From assembly GCF_014490665.1 (NCBI RefSeq), contig NZ_CP061038.1, positions 4,734,501-4,798,500 of the forward strand: 64,000 bases of DNA, given 5' to 3'. This DNA comes from Sphingomonas alpina. GTDB taxonomy: Bacteria; Pseudomonadota; Alphaproteobacteria; Sphingomonadales; Sphingomonadaceae. Shown here in pieces: positions 57,334 to 64,000 of this stretch (its first letter is position 1; each line of letters opens with the position of its first letter). A model generated the notes under the pieces. That model made no database searches, was not told the DNA's origin, and worked only from the letters and a program-made list of their open reading frames with translations. The translations under genes were made by a program, and so were the position numbers.

Positions 57334-59574
57334 ATGGCGCAGGGCGACACTCCGGCAAAGATCGATCGACGCACGCTGCTGATCGGCGGCGGGGCGGGTG
57401 TCGGGCTGATTGTCGCCTGGGCGGTCTGGCCGCGCAGCTATGCGCCCAATTTGACCCCGGCCAAGGGCGAGACGGTGTTCGGCGCCTGGCTGAAGATCGG
57501 GGTCGACGGCCATGTCACCGTCGCGGTGCCGCAGGCCGAACACGGCCAGGGCGTCTATACCACCCTGCCGCAGATCGTCGCCGACGAACTCGGCGCGGAC
57601 TGGCGCACGGTCAGCGTGCAGCCGGCGCCGCTCAACCCGCTCTATGCCAATGCGCTCGCCGCAAGCGAATTGTTCGGCGGTGCCTTTGGCGCCTTGCCCG
57701 CGCCGCTTCGCGCCACCCATGCGCAGCGCAGTGCGCTGGTGCTGACCGGCGGATCGAGTTCAGTCCGGGCGTTCGAGGGTGAGCTGCGCGCGGCGGGTGC
57801 GGCGGCGCGGATCATGCTGTCCAAGGCGGCCGCCAAACGCTGGGGCGTAGACTGGCAATCGACCGGCACCGCAGCCGGCTTCGTCGTGCACGGCACCAAG
57901 AAATTGCGCTTTGCCGAACTCGTCGCCGAAGCGGCGCACCAGAAGATACCCAGTCCGATTCCCCTGCGCGGCGGCGACACCAATCGGCTCTACGGCCAGT
58001 CGCTGCCCCGGCTCGACGTACCTGCCAAGGTCGACGGCTCGGCCAATTTCGCCGGCGATATCCGCTTGCCGGACATGGTGTTCGCGGCGATCCGACAGGG
58101 GCCGATCGGTGATTCGAAGCTGATTCGCGTCGACCGGGCAGCCGCCGACAGGATCCGCGGCGTGCTCTCGGTCGTGACCAATGATGGCTGGGTCGCGGCG
58201 ATCGCCAACAACTGGTGGGCGGCGAACAAGGCGCTTGACGCACTCAGCCCGCGTTTCGAAACCAGGGGGGCGATCATCAGCAGCGCGACGATCGACACCG
58301 CGCTCAACGCTGCGCTCGATGGTCCCGGCACGCGTATGGCGGCGCTCGGCGATCTCGGACCGGTGTTCAAGGGTGCCAATGTCGTGACCGCGCAATATCG
58401 CGCCGGGCTCGCGGTCCATGCCGCGATCGAGACGATGACTGCGACCGCACATTATCATGACGGCCGGCTCGAGCTGTGGCTGCCGACCCAGGCGCCGGGC
58501 CTGGCGCGCGGCGCGGCGGCGGCGGTTCTCGGCATTTCCGAGAATGACGTCGTTGTTCATCCGATGCTGATCGGCGGCTCGTTCGGCGCCAATCTCGAAC
58601 ATCAGGTCGCTGAACAGGCGGCATTGCTCGCCGAACGGATCAAACGACCGGTGCAACTGGTCTGGTCGCGCAGCGAGGACCTGCTGCACGATCGCTATCG
58701 CCCGCCCGCAGCGGCGCGGATGAGCGCCCGGCTTGGCCCCAACGGCCAGATTCTCGGCTGGCTGGCGAAGATCGCCGCGCCCTCGACCGGTCACGAGATC
58801 GCCGGTCGGCTGCTGTCGGGCGACACCACCGCCCGCGCACTGCTCGCGACGAGTGGCGGCGGCGACGCCTATGCGGTGGCGGGGGCCAGGCCATTCTACC
58901 GCCTGCCGGCCTATGCGATCGACCATCACCCGGCCGAGATCGGCGTGCCGACCGGGCATTGGCGCTCGGGCGCACACAGCTATACCGCGTTCTTCACCGA
59001 ATGCTTTCTCGATGAGCTGGCGCATGTCGCCGGGACTGAGCCCCTGTCGTACCGCATCGGCATGCTCGGCGGAGATGCGCGGCTCGCGCGCTGCCTGTCG
59101 ACCGCCGCGGCGCTCGGGGGTTGGGAGGGCGGCGTGCCGGGCAGCGGACAGGGGATCGCCTGCCACGCATTCCGCGGCTCCTATATCGCGGTGCTGGCAG
59201 AGGCGCATATCGGCGACGATCAGCGGCCCGTGGTCGACCGGCTGGTTGCGGCGGTCGATTGCGGGCGCCAGGTCAATCCCGATGTCGTGCTGCAGGCGAT
59301 CGAAGGCGGGCTGATCTTCGGCATGGCGGCGGCGCTCGGTGGCGCGACCGAATTCACCGAGAATCTCGCCGATGCGCGCGGCTTTGGCGATCTGGCGCTG
59401 CCGCGGCTTGCGGACACGCCCGACATCACGATCGAGATGATCCGCAGCGAGGCCGACCCGGGCGGCGTCAGCGAGCTCGCCGTGCCGCCGGTCGCGCCGG
59501 CGATCGCCAATGCGCTGCAGGCCGCGACCGGATTCCGCATGCGCACCTTGCCGCTCAGGCCTGGAGACGCATGA
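57334..59574 (+). CDS. Xanthine-dehydrogenase-family molybdopterin subunit (aldehyde/isoquinoline oxidoreductase type)
   Basis: 746 aa. N-terminus has RRTLLIGGGAGVGLIVAW, a twin-arginine-like start with one helix, fitting a membrane-anchored or exported enzyme. Two Mo-binding half-domains; the catalytic Glu is in GGVSELAVPPVAPAIANA (residue 714). It resembles the large subunit of isoquinoline 1-oxidoreductase-type enzymes. The small [2Fe-2S] subunit that usually accompanies it is missing from both sides. The gene overlaps hemH by ATGA and is 105 bp past the acylase gene. Confidence 0.88.
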   Translation: MAQGDTPAKIDRRTLLIGGGAGVGLIVAWAVWPRSYAPNLTPAKGETVFGAWLKIGVDGHVTVAVPQAEHGQGVYTTLPQIVADELGADWRTVSVQPAPLNPLYANALAASELFGGAFGALPAPLRATHAQRSALVLTGGSSSVRAFEGELRAAGAAARIMLSKAAAKRWGVDWQSTGTAAGFVVHGTKKLRFAELVAEAAHQKIPSPIPLRGGDTNRLYGQSLPRLDVPAKVDGSANFAGDIRLPDMVFAAIRQGPIGDSKLIRVDRAAADRIRGVLSVVTNDGWVAAIANNWWAANKALDALSPRFETRGAIISSATIDTALNAALDGPGTRMAALGDLGPVFKGANVVTAQYRAGLAVHAAIETMTATAHYHDGRLELWLPTQAPGLARGAAAAVLGISENDVVVHPMLIGGSFGANLEHQVAEQAALLAERIKRPVQLVWSRSEDLLHDRYRPPAAARMSARLGPNGQILGWLAKIAAPSTGHEIAGRLLSGDTTARALLATSGGGDAYAVAGARPFYRLPAYAIDHHPAEIGVPTGHWRSGAHSYTAFFTECFLDELAHVAGTEPLSYRIGMLGGDARLARCLSTAAALGGWEGGVPGSGQGIACHAFRGSYIAVLAEAHIGDDQRPVVDRLVAAVDCGRQVNPDVVLQAIEGGLIFGMAAALGGATEFTENLADARGFGDLALPRLADTPDITIEMIRSEADPGGVSELAVPPVAPAIANALQAATGFRMRTLPLRPGDA

Positions 59575-60578
59575 TCCTCCCCGTCGATCATCCCCCAGTC
59601 GCCGCGCGGAAGATCGGCGTGCTGCTGACAAATCTCGGCACGCCGGATGGGCCGGATGCGAAATCGGTCAAACGCTATCTGGCGGAATTCCTGTCGGACC
59701 GACGCGTGGTGGAGATTCCGCCGATCGCGTGGCAACCGATCCTGCGCGGCATCATTCTCAACACACGGCCGAAAAAATCGGCGCATGCCTATGGCCTGGT
59801 GTGGCGCGAGGACGGGTCGCCGCTCGCCGCGATCACCCGATTGCAAAGCGCGGCGTTGCAGGGGGTGTTCGGGCCGGACGTGGTGGTCGACTGGGCAATG
59901 CGCTACGGCAATCCATCGATCCCTGCGCGGCTCACGGCGCTGAAACAGGCCGGGTGCGACCGCATCCTGATCGCGCCGCTCTATCCACAATATTGCGCCG
60001 CGACGACCGCGACCGCCAACGACAAGGCTTTTGCCGCACTGGCGACGATGCGCTGGCAGCCGGCGATCCGAACCCTGCCACCCTATCATGACGACCCCGC
60101 CTATATCGATGCGCTGAAGCAGTCGGTCGAGGCGTCGCTCGCGCGTCTCGATTTCGAGCCTGAGGTGATCGTCGCCAGTTTTCACGGCATGCCCGAGCGT
60201 ACGCTGGAACTCGGCGACCCCTATCATTGCCACTGCCAGAAGACCGCGCGCCTGCTCGGCGAAGCGCTCGGTCGCGATCTGGTGATCGCATTCCAGTCAC
60301 GCTTCGGGCGTGCGAAGTGGCTCACGCCGGCAACTGACATCACGCTCGAGGCGCTGCCGGGCCAGGGCGTGAAGAAGGTTGCGATCCTCGCACCGGGGTT
60401 CTCCGCCGATTGCCTCGAGACGCTGGAAGAGCTGGCGATCCGCGGTCGCGACGGCTTCGAAAAAGCCGGCGGCACGCATTTCGCCTATCTGCCCTGCCTC
60501 AATGAAGGCGCCGTCGGCATCGAAATGCTTCGCACGCTGCTCGCACGAGAGCTTGAAGGCTGGAACATCACCGCCTAG
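59571..60578 (+). CDS. hemH: Ferrochelatase
   Basis: 335 aa from MILPVDHPPVAARKIGVLLTNLGTPDGP. Inserts Fe(2+) into protoporphyrin IX, the last haem step. The catalytic His lies in VIVASFHGMPERTLELGDPYHCHCQKTARLL; the CHC motif could bind a metal. VVEIPPIAWQPILRGIILNTRP is conserved. Start overlaps the Mo-subunit stop (ATGA), so the two are translationally coupled. The length is typical (about 320-350). Confidence 0.95.
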   Translation: MILPVDHPPVAARKIGVLLTNLGTPDGPDAKSVKRYLAEFLSDRRVVEIPPIAWQPILRGIILNTRPKKSAHAYGLVWREDGSPLAAITRLQSAALQGVFGPDVVVDWAMRYGNPSIPARLTALKQAGCDRILIAPLYPQYCAATTATANDKAFAALATMRWQPAIRTLPPYHDDPAYIDALKQSVEASLARLDFEPEVIVASFHGMPERTLELGDPYHCHCQKTARLLGEALGRDLVIAFQSRFGRAKWLTPATDITLEALPGQGVKKVAILAPGFSADCLETLEELAIRGRDGFEKAGGTHFAYLPCLNEGAVGIEMLRTLLARELEGWNITA

Positions 60579-60613
60579 CCTTTGTTCAACGGGAAAATCC
60601 AAGGAGAGAGTGT

Positions 60614-61336
60614 ATGGCACGCGTCGCGATCGTTACCGGAGGCACGCGCGGGATTGGCGAGGCGATCAGCCTTGCGCTCAAGGAGATCGGCGTGACCGTC
60701 GCCGCCAATTATGCGGGCAATGACGAACGCGCGCGCGAGTTCAGCGATCGCACCGGGATCAAGGCCTATAAATGGGATGTCGGTGATTTCGACGCGACCC
60801 AGGCAGGCTGCGCGCAAGTCGCCGAGGAACTTGGCCCGATCGATATCGTCGTCAACAATGCCGGCATCACCCGCGACGGCACGATCCTGAAGATGAGCTA
60901 TCAGGCTTGGAAAGAAGTGATCGACACCAATCTTGGCGGTTGCTTCAACATGGCCAAGGCGACCTTTCCCGGAATGCGTGACCGTAAATGGGGCCGAATC
61001 GTCAATATCGGATCGATCAACGGCCAGGCCGGGCAATATGGCCAGGTCAATTATGCCGCCGCGAAATCGGGCATCCATGGCTTCACGAAGGCGCTGGCAC
61101 AGGAAGGCGCGCGCGCCGGCGTGACGGTCAATGCGATCGCGCCCGGCTATATCGACACCGACATGGTCGCGGCGGTTCCGGCTGACGTGCTGGAGAAGAT
61201 CGTGGCGAAGATTCCGGTCGGCCGGCTCGGCCAGGCACATGAGATCGCTCGCGGCGTTGCGTTCCTGTGCTCCGAAGAGGGCGGGTTCGTGACCGGGTCG
61301 ACGCTGAGCATCAATGGCGGGCAACATATGTACTGA
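60614..61336 (+). CDS. phaB: Acetoacetyl-CoA reductase
   Basis: 240 aa SDR. Cofactor motif TGGTRGIGEAIS; catalytic Ser/Tyr/Lys in NIGSINGQAGQYGQVNYAAAKSG; NNAGITRD. AAGGAGAGAGTGT lies before the ATG. Reduces acetoacetyl-CoA to (R)-3-hydroxybutyryl-CoA with NADPH, the substrate of PhaC at 38452. A 3-ketoacyl-ACP reductase (FabG) is an alternative, but the length and the GQVNYAAAK and YIDTDM motifs fit PhaB. Thiolase phaA is not in the window. Confidence 0.88.
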   Translation: MARVAIVTGGTRGIGEAISLALKEIGVTVAANYAGNDERAREFSDRTGIKAYKWDVGDFDATQAGCAQVAEELGPIDIVVNNAGITRDGTILKMSYQAWKEVIDTNLGGCFNMAKATFPGMRDRKWGRIVNIGSINGQAGQYGQVNYAAAKSGIHGFTKALAQEGARAGVTVNAIAPGYIDTDMVAAVPADVLEKIVAKIPVGRLGQAHEIARGVAFLCSEEGGFVTGSTLSINGGQHMY

Positions 61337-61395
61337 CGGGCGCAGGCGGCACTGCGTGCCGCCGATGCTCGCAGAGCGAGCAGCGCCCGGCACGG

Positions 61396-61617
61396 CCGGC
61401 GGGTGGCAGCGCCAACCCGTCCGACGGCGGCTTTGCCGCCGTCGCTGGCTAAAGCACGAAACTCCTTCCCCCGTTCGTTTCGAGCGCAGTCGAGAAACTG
61501 TGCGCAGCGCTCATGGTTTGTTTCTCGACTGCGCTCGAAACGAACGGGGGTAGAGTCCAGGTAGACCCGCGGCAAAGCCGCCGTCGGACGGGCCGCTGAA
61601 GCGCCCGCCGGCCGGTT
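61396..61617. repeat. Nested palindrome block between phaB and the glycine-zipper gene
   Basis: An outer inverted repeat (GGCCGGCGGGTGGCAGCGCC and its copy GGCGCCC-type, with 40+ bp arms containing GTCCGACGGCGGCTTTGCC) encloses a second one at 61468-61550 (CCCCCGTTCGTTTCGAGCGC and GCGCTCGAAACGAACGGGGG). Together they fold into one long cruciform-like structure. The inner arms match the 52069 repeat family. The 415 bp between 61337 and 61751 contain no likely gene. Confidence 0.7.
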
Positions 61618-61671
61618 TGGGCGCTGCGCTTTGCGCACCGCGCGGGCGTAGCCGCGCTTCACCCAAACACG

Positions 61672-61704
61672 AAGGGCCGGCTCCCTTCCGGGAACCGGCC
61701 CTCC
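61672..61704 (-). terminator. Hairpin downstream of the glycine-zipper gene
   Basis: GGGCCGGCTCCCTTCCGGGA continuing with ACCGGCCCT: GGGCCGG(C)TCCC pairs with GGGAACCGGCCC around TTCC. Lies about 50 bp past the minus-strand stop at 61752, on the correct side to end its transcript. Confidence 0.55.
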
Positions 61705-61751
61705 ACCCTCAGCTACGCTACACGAGGGCTACGCATACTACCGGGGAGCTA

Positions 61752-62144
61752 TCAACGGCAGTAACGGGGGTTATCCGACTTATCGATCGCGCGGCCGGCA
61801 AGGGCGCCGGCGCCGGCGCCAAGTACTGCGCCAAGGGTCTTGTCGCCGCGGCGACCGACGATTTCGTGGCCGAGCAGGCCGCCGGCGATTGCGCCGACGA
61901 TCGTGCCGCCGGTGCCATTGTCGCAGCGGTTGTTGCGATAGCGGCGATTGTCGCGGCGGTTGTCGTTATAATAACGGCGGTCGTCGCGGCGATAATCGCG
62001 ATAGCCACGGTCGTCGTTCCGATCGTAACGATCGCTGTAACGGTCATAGCGATCATAGCGCTGAGCCGAAGCAGGGGTCGCGGAAACCAGTGCGGTGGTG
62101 CCCATGGCGAGCGCGACGGCGGCGAGGGTGAATTTCTTGAACAT
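61752..62144 (-). CDS. Glycine-zipper 2TM domain protein
   Basis: 130 aa. Signal peptide MFKKFTLAAVALAMGTTALVSATPASA. The middle (28-72) is a repetitive Tyr/Arg/Asp/Asn segment (RYDRYDRYSDRYDRNDDRGYR), then a glycine zipper (GTGGTIVGAIAGGLLG and LGAVLGAGAGALAG, about 77-118) typical of outer-membrane-associated 2TM proteins. It ends in DNPRYC. Role unknown; such proteins are thought to insert in the outer membrane. Confidence 0.8.
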   Translation of the reverse strand: MFKKFTLAAVALAMGTTALVSATPASAQRYDRYDRYSDRYDRNDDRGYRDYRRDDRRYYNDNRRDNRRYRNNRCDNGTGGTIVGAIAGGLLGHEIVGRRGDKTLGAVLGAGAGALAGRAIDKSDNPRYCR

Positions 62145-62326
62145 AGTCGATCTCCCGGTCTCGAATGTCGTGACGACGGGATTGTCTGATCGCCGTCGAT
62201 GAATTGCTTCTAGGTGATTCGCTTTGAGCCCAGCCTGAATGCGTCCGTTATCGTTGGTTCATGTCGGGCCCGGACCGAATGCGCCAAAGCCACTGGCTGT
62301 TGCGCGGTTCGCGGCTATGAGGGCGC

Positions 62327-63307
62327 GTGCGCATCCTTCAGTCGATCCTGCTTGTACTGTTGCTGGTCCCGACCTGGACCGGGCCGAAACGTCTCGACCT
62401 GCTCGGCAGGGACGCGCGAATCGACGTGAAACGCGTGCGGCTCGACGCGGACGACCCTGCGCGGCGACGGGTCGGGCAACTGACCTGGCTTGGCGGTGTG
62501 CAATTGAGCAGCCCCGATCCGACCTTTGGCGGATTTTCGTCGATGCGCGTACAGGGCGATCGCTTCACGCTGCTTAGCGATGGCGGCAACATCGTCAGCT
62601 TCGCGCTGGACCGCTACGGGCGACTGAGCGACCCGCATTTTGCGGAGCTTCCCGATGGTCCGGGCAATGGCTGGCAGAAGAGAGACCGCGACAGCGAATC
62701 GCTGGTCGTGGATCCGGCGAGCGGCGATGTCTGGGTCGGGTTCGAGCGGGCCAATGCGATCTGGCGCTATGATTCGTCGCTGACTCGGGTGCGGGGACAT
62801 GCCGCGCCGCCGGTCATGGCGCGGTGGGACGAGAATGGCGGCCCGGAGACGATGGTGCGGATGCCCGATGGCGGAATGATCGTCATCGCCGAAACGACCA
62901 AGTGGCGGCACCGTGCAGCCCGCAAGGCAGTCCGATTCGCCGGCGATCCGGTCGCGCACCCGAATCAGGGGTTTCAGTTCGGCTATCTGCCGCCCGCAGG
63001 CTATGATCCGAGCGACGCGACGCTGTTGCCCGACGGGCGCCTGCTGATCCTCAATCGCCGATTCGCCCTGCCCTTCAAATTCTCGGCGAAGCTCACGATT
63101 GTCGATCCGGCCCAGATCCGGCCCCGCGCGGTGGTGCGGGGCCGCGAGATCGCGACGCTCGCAGCGCCGCTGATCCATGACAATTTCGAAGGGATCGTGG
63201 CGACGCGCGAAGGGCGCGACACGATCGTCTGGATTGTCTCGGACGATAACCAGCTCGTGCTGGAACGTACGTTGCTGCTCAAATTCAGGCTGGAGCCGGG
63301 CGGCTGA
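62327..63307 (+). CDS. Phytase-like esterase-family exported protein
   Basis: 326 aa with a GTG start and a short signal-like helix (ILQSILLVLLLVPTWTG). The fold is a beta-propeller-like domain of the esterase-like-activity-of-phytase family (PF13449): LSSPDPTFGGFSSMRVQGDRFTLLSDGGNIVSFALDRYGR, DSESLVVDPASGDVWVGFERANAIWRY and DNFEGIVATREGRDT. The Asp/Glu-rich loops could bind calcium or phosphate. Its own substrate is not known. Single gene, divergent from the glycine-zipper gene. Confidence 0.8.
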   Translation: MRILQSILLVLLLVPTWTGPKRLDLLGRDARIDVKRVRLDADDPARRRVGQLTWLGGVQLSSPDPTFGGFSSMRVQGDRFTLLSDGGNIVSFALDRYGRLSDPHFAELPDGPGNGWQKRDRDSESLVVDPASGDVWVGFERANAIWRYDSSLTRVRGHAAPPVMARWDENGGPETMVRMPDGGMIVIAETTKWRHRAARKAVRFAGDPVAHPNQGFQFGYLPPAGYDPSDATLLPDGRLLILNRRFALPFKFSAKLTIVDPAQIRPRAVVRGREIATLAAPLIHDNFEGIVATREGRDTIVWIVSDDNQLVLERTLLLKFRLEPGG

Positions 63308-63330
63308 TCGAGCCGCGCTGCAGACGCGTT

Positions 63331-63448
63331 TAGCGGCACCGGCCCGCTCCCTCATCCGCCGCCAACAGACTTTGCTGTATGGATGGGCGGATGAGGGAGC
63401 GGGCCGGCGCCGCTTTGAAAATCGCCTTTTCGCGAATTTTCAAAGCGG
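63331..63448. repeat. C-rich palindromic repeat, copy 3, with second TTGAAAAT hairpin
   Basis: GCGGCACCGGCCCGCTCCCT and its complement GGGAGCGGGCCGGCGCCGC form a palindrome with a spacer of about 30 bp, followed at once by a second hairpin: CGCTTTGAAAAT...ATTTTCAAAGCG. The double structure also occurs at 16527, where the second hairpin is degenerate. Lies between the convergent ends of the esterase-like gene and rpmB and probably terminates both. Confidence 0.75.
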
Positions 63449-63472
63449 CGCGTCGGCGCCCGGATCAGCAGC

Positions 63473-63769
63473 TCAGGCGGCGACCGCCGTGGAGAGCTTC
63501 TTGCGGACGTCGCGCTTCAGGCGGCGTGCACGCAGCGACAGCTTGTCGTCGGTCGTCTTGACCAGCCAGTTGTCGAGGCCGCCGACATGCTCCACCGAAC
63601 GCAGACCATGGGTCGAGACACGCAGCTTCACGCTGGTGCCCAGTGCTTCCGACATCAAAGTCACATTCTGCAGATTCGGCAGAAAGGTACGCTTGGTCTT
63701 GTTGTTGGCGTGGGAAACATTGTTCCCTACCAGCCGGCCCTTGCCGGTCAGCTCGCAAATCCGCGACAT
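63473..63769 (-). CDS. rpmB: 50S ribosomal protein L28
   Basis: 98 aa from [29 protein letters not shown] (63769). A classic L28: SRx[18 protein letters not shown] and [15 protein letters not shown] near the C-terminus. Length fits alphaproteobacterial L28 (about 97). It lacks the CxxC zinc pair of some L28 forms, which is normal for this group. Upstream extension would be noncoding. Confidence 0.97.
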   Translation of the reverse strand: MSRICELTGKGRLVGNNVSHANNKTKRTFLPNLQNVTLMSEALGTSVKLRVSTHGLRSVEHVGGLDNWLVKTTDDKLSLRARRLKRDVRKKLSTAVAA

Positions 63770-63941
63770 GATCGTATCCTGAAGGTCAGGGCCATGACGG
63801 CCCGGTAATCCCATGAAGGCGGCGCGGATACCCGAGACAGGGCAGTGCGTCAACCGATTCAGACTTTGGCGTGCAACCAACGGTGCGGGTGCGACGTTTG
63901 GTTACGGTAACGATTCGATTGAGTCGATCCAGGAGAATGCC

Positions 63942-64000
63942 ATGCGCGCGCTGTTGATCCTTATTGGCCTTGCCGCCCTTGTCGTCGTCGGCCTGATGTC
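63942..64000 (+). CDS. Partial: N-terminal signal or membrane segment of a truncated gene
   Basis: From the ATG at 63942 (AGGAGA eight bases upstream) the reading frame is MRALLILIGLAALVVVGLM, a single hydrophobic helix like a signal anchor or lipoprotein leader, running off the window edge. The 19 residues are not enough to name a family. It is divergent from rpmB. Confidence 0.5.
   Translation, partial: MRALLILIGLAALVVVGLM

Noticed and set aside
57760..59631. A 623-codon minus-strand frame
   Set aside because: Opposite the molybdopterin subunit and hemH start; no recognisable domain.

Overview
The window looks like a chromosomal segment of a GC-rich alphaproteobacterium of the order Sphingomonadales (Sphingomonas-like). 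The pointers are the GC-rich codon usage, the lgt-midA-pgeF cluster, Opa-type outer-membrane proteins, the polyhydroxyalkanoate (PHA) genes and the short palindromic repeats ending in GTTCG/CGAAC or GCGAAAGCGGG. The assignment is inferred from protein character, not from a database search. No prophage, insertion sequence, CRISPR array, tRNA or rRNA gene was recognised. Nearly everything is core-genome coding sequence.

Layout. 1-6.7 kb: an RhtA/EamA-type exporter (cut by the window edge) divergent from an Lrp/AsnC regulator; a lone LolC/E-like permease; two tandem exported proteins with a methyltransferase fold; a VOC protein; a PLP enzyme divergent from a second Lrp/AsnC regulator. 6.7-16.4 kb: replication genes gyrB, recF and dnaN, all on the minus strand, interspersed with envelope proteins (OmpA-like, DUF4398-like), a CMD-family protein, a Coq4-like protein and a GT-C-like membrane protein. 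16.6-20.2 kb: two paralogous beta-barrel proteins, a histidine phosphatase, an IalB-like protein and a LysR regulator. 20.3-30 kb: NAD(P)-binding protein, rlmN, TauE-like permease, flavin reductase, cytochrome b plus molybdopterin oxidoreductase, CFA synthase, MATE pump, argG. 30-38.3 kb: two large membrane proteins of unknown function, a GNAT-like protein, a membrane LytTR protein, RidA and an AlaC-type aminotransferase. 38.4-41.2 kb: PHA synthase and phasin. 41.3-49.1 kb: clpS, a Crp/Fnr regulator, murA with a coupled arginase-family gene, a purine-salvage pair and a Cys/Met-metabolism PLP enzyme. 49.1-53 kb: lgt, midA-like, two GNAT genes and pgeF on the minus strand. 53-64 kb: acyl-CoA ligase, Ntn-hydrolase acylase, orphan Mo-hydroxylase subunit, hemH, acetoacetyl-CoA reductase, a glycine-zipper protein, a phytase-like esterase and rpmB.

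How genes work together. PHA synthase (38.4 kb), phasin (40.3 kb) and acetoacetyl-CoA reductase (60.6 kb) cover PHA synthesis and granule coating but are split across the window. lgt, pgeF, murA and the envelope proteins serve cell-envelope construction. The adenine/adenosine deaminase and the phosphoribosyltransferase probably form a salvage pair.

The strongest anomaly is that three conserved genes within about 10 kb (gyrB, recF and a histidine phosphatase) each carry one single-base indel in or next to a homopolymer of five or six bases. Correcting one base in each gives a full-length protein. Since gyrB is essential, the simplest reading is residual sequencing error; real slippage is the interesting alternative. 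No clear new multi-gene system is visible. The best candidates for new biology are the exported methyltransferase-fold pair (2.4-4.1 kb), the degenerate arginase-family gene coupled to murA, the two unknown membrane proteins at 30-33.5 kb, and the palindrome-rich intergenic blocks at 42.4 and 61.4 kb.
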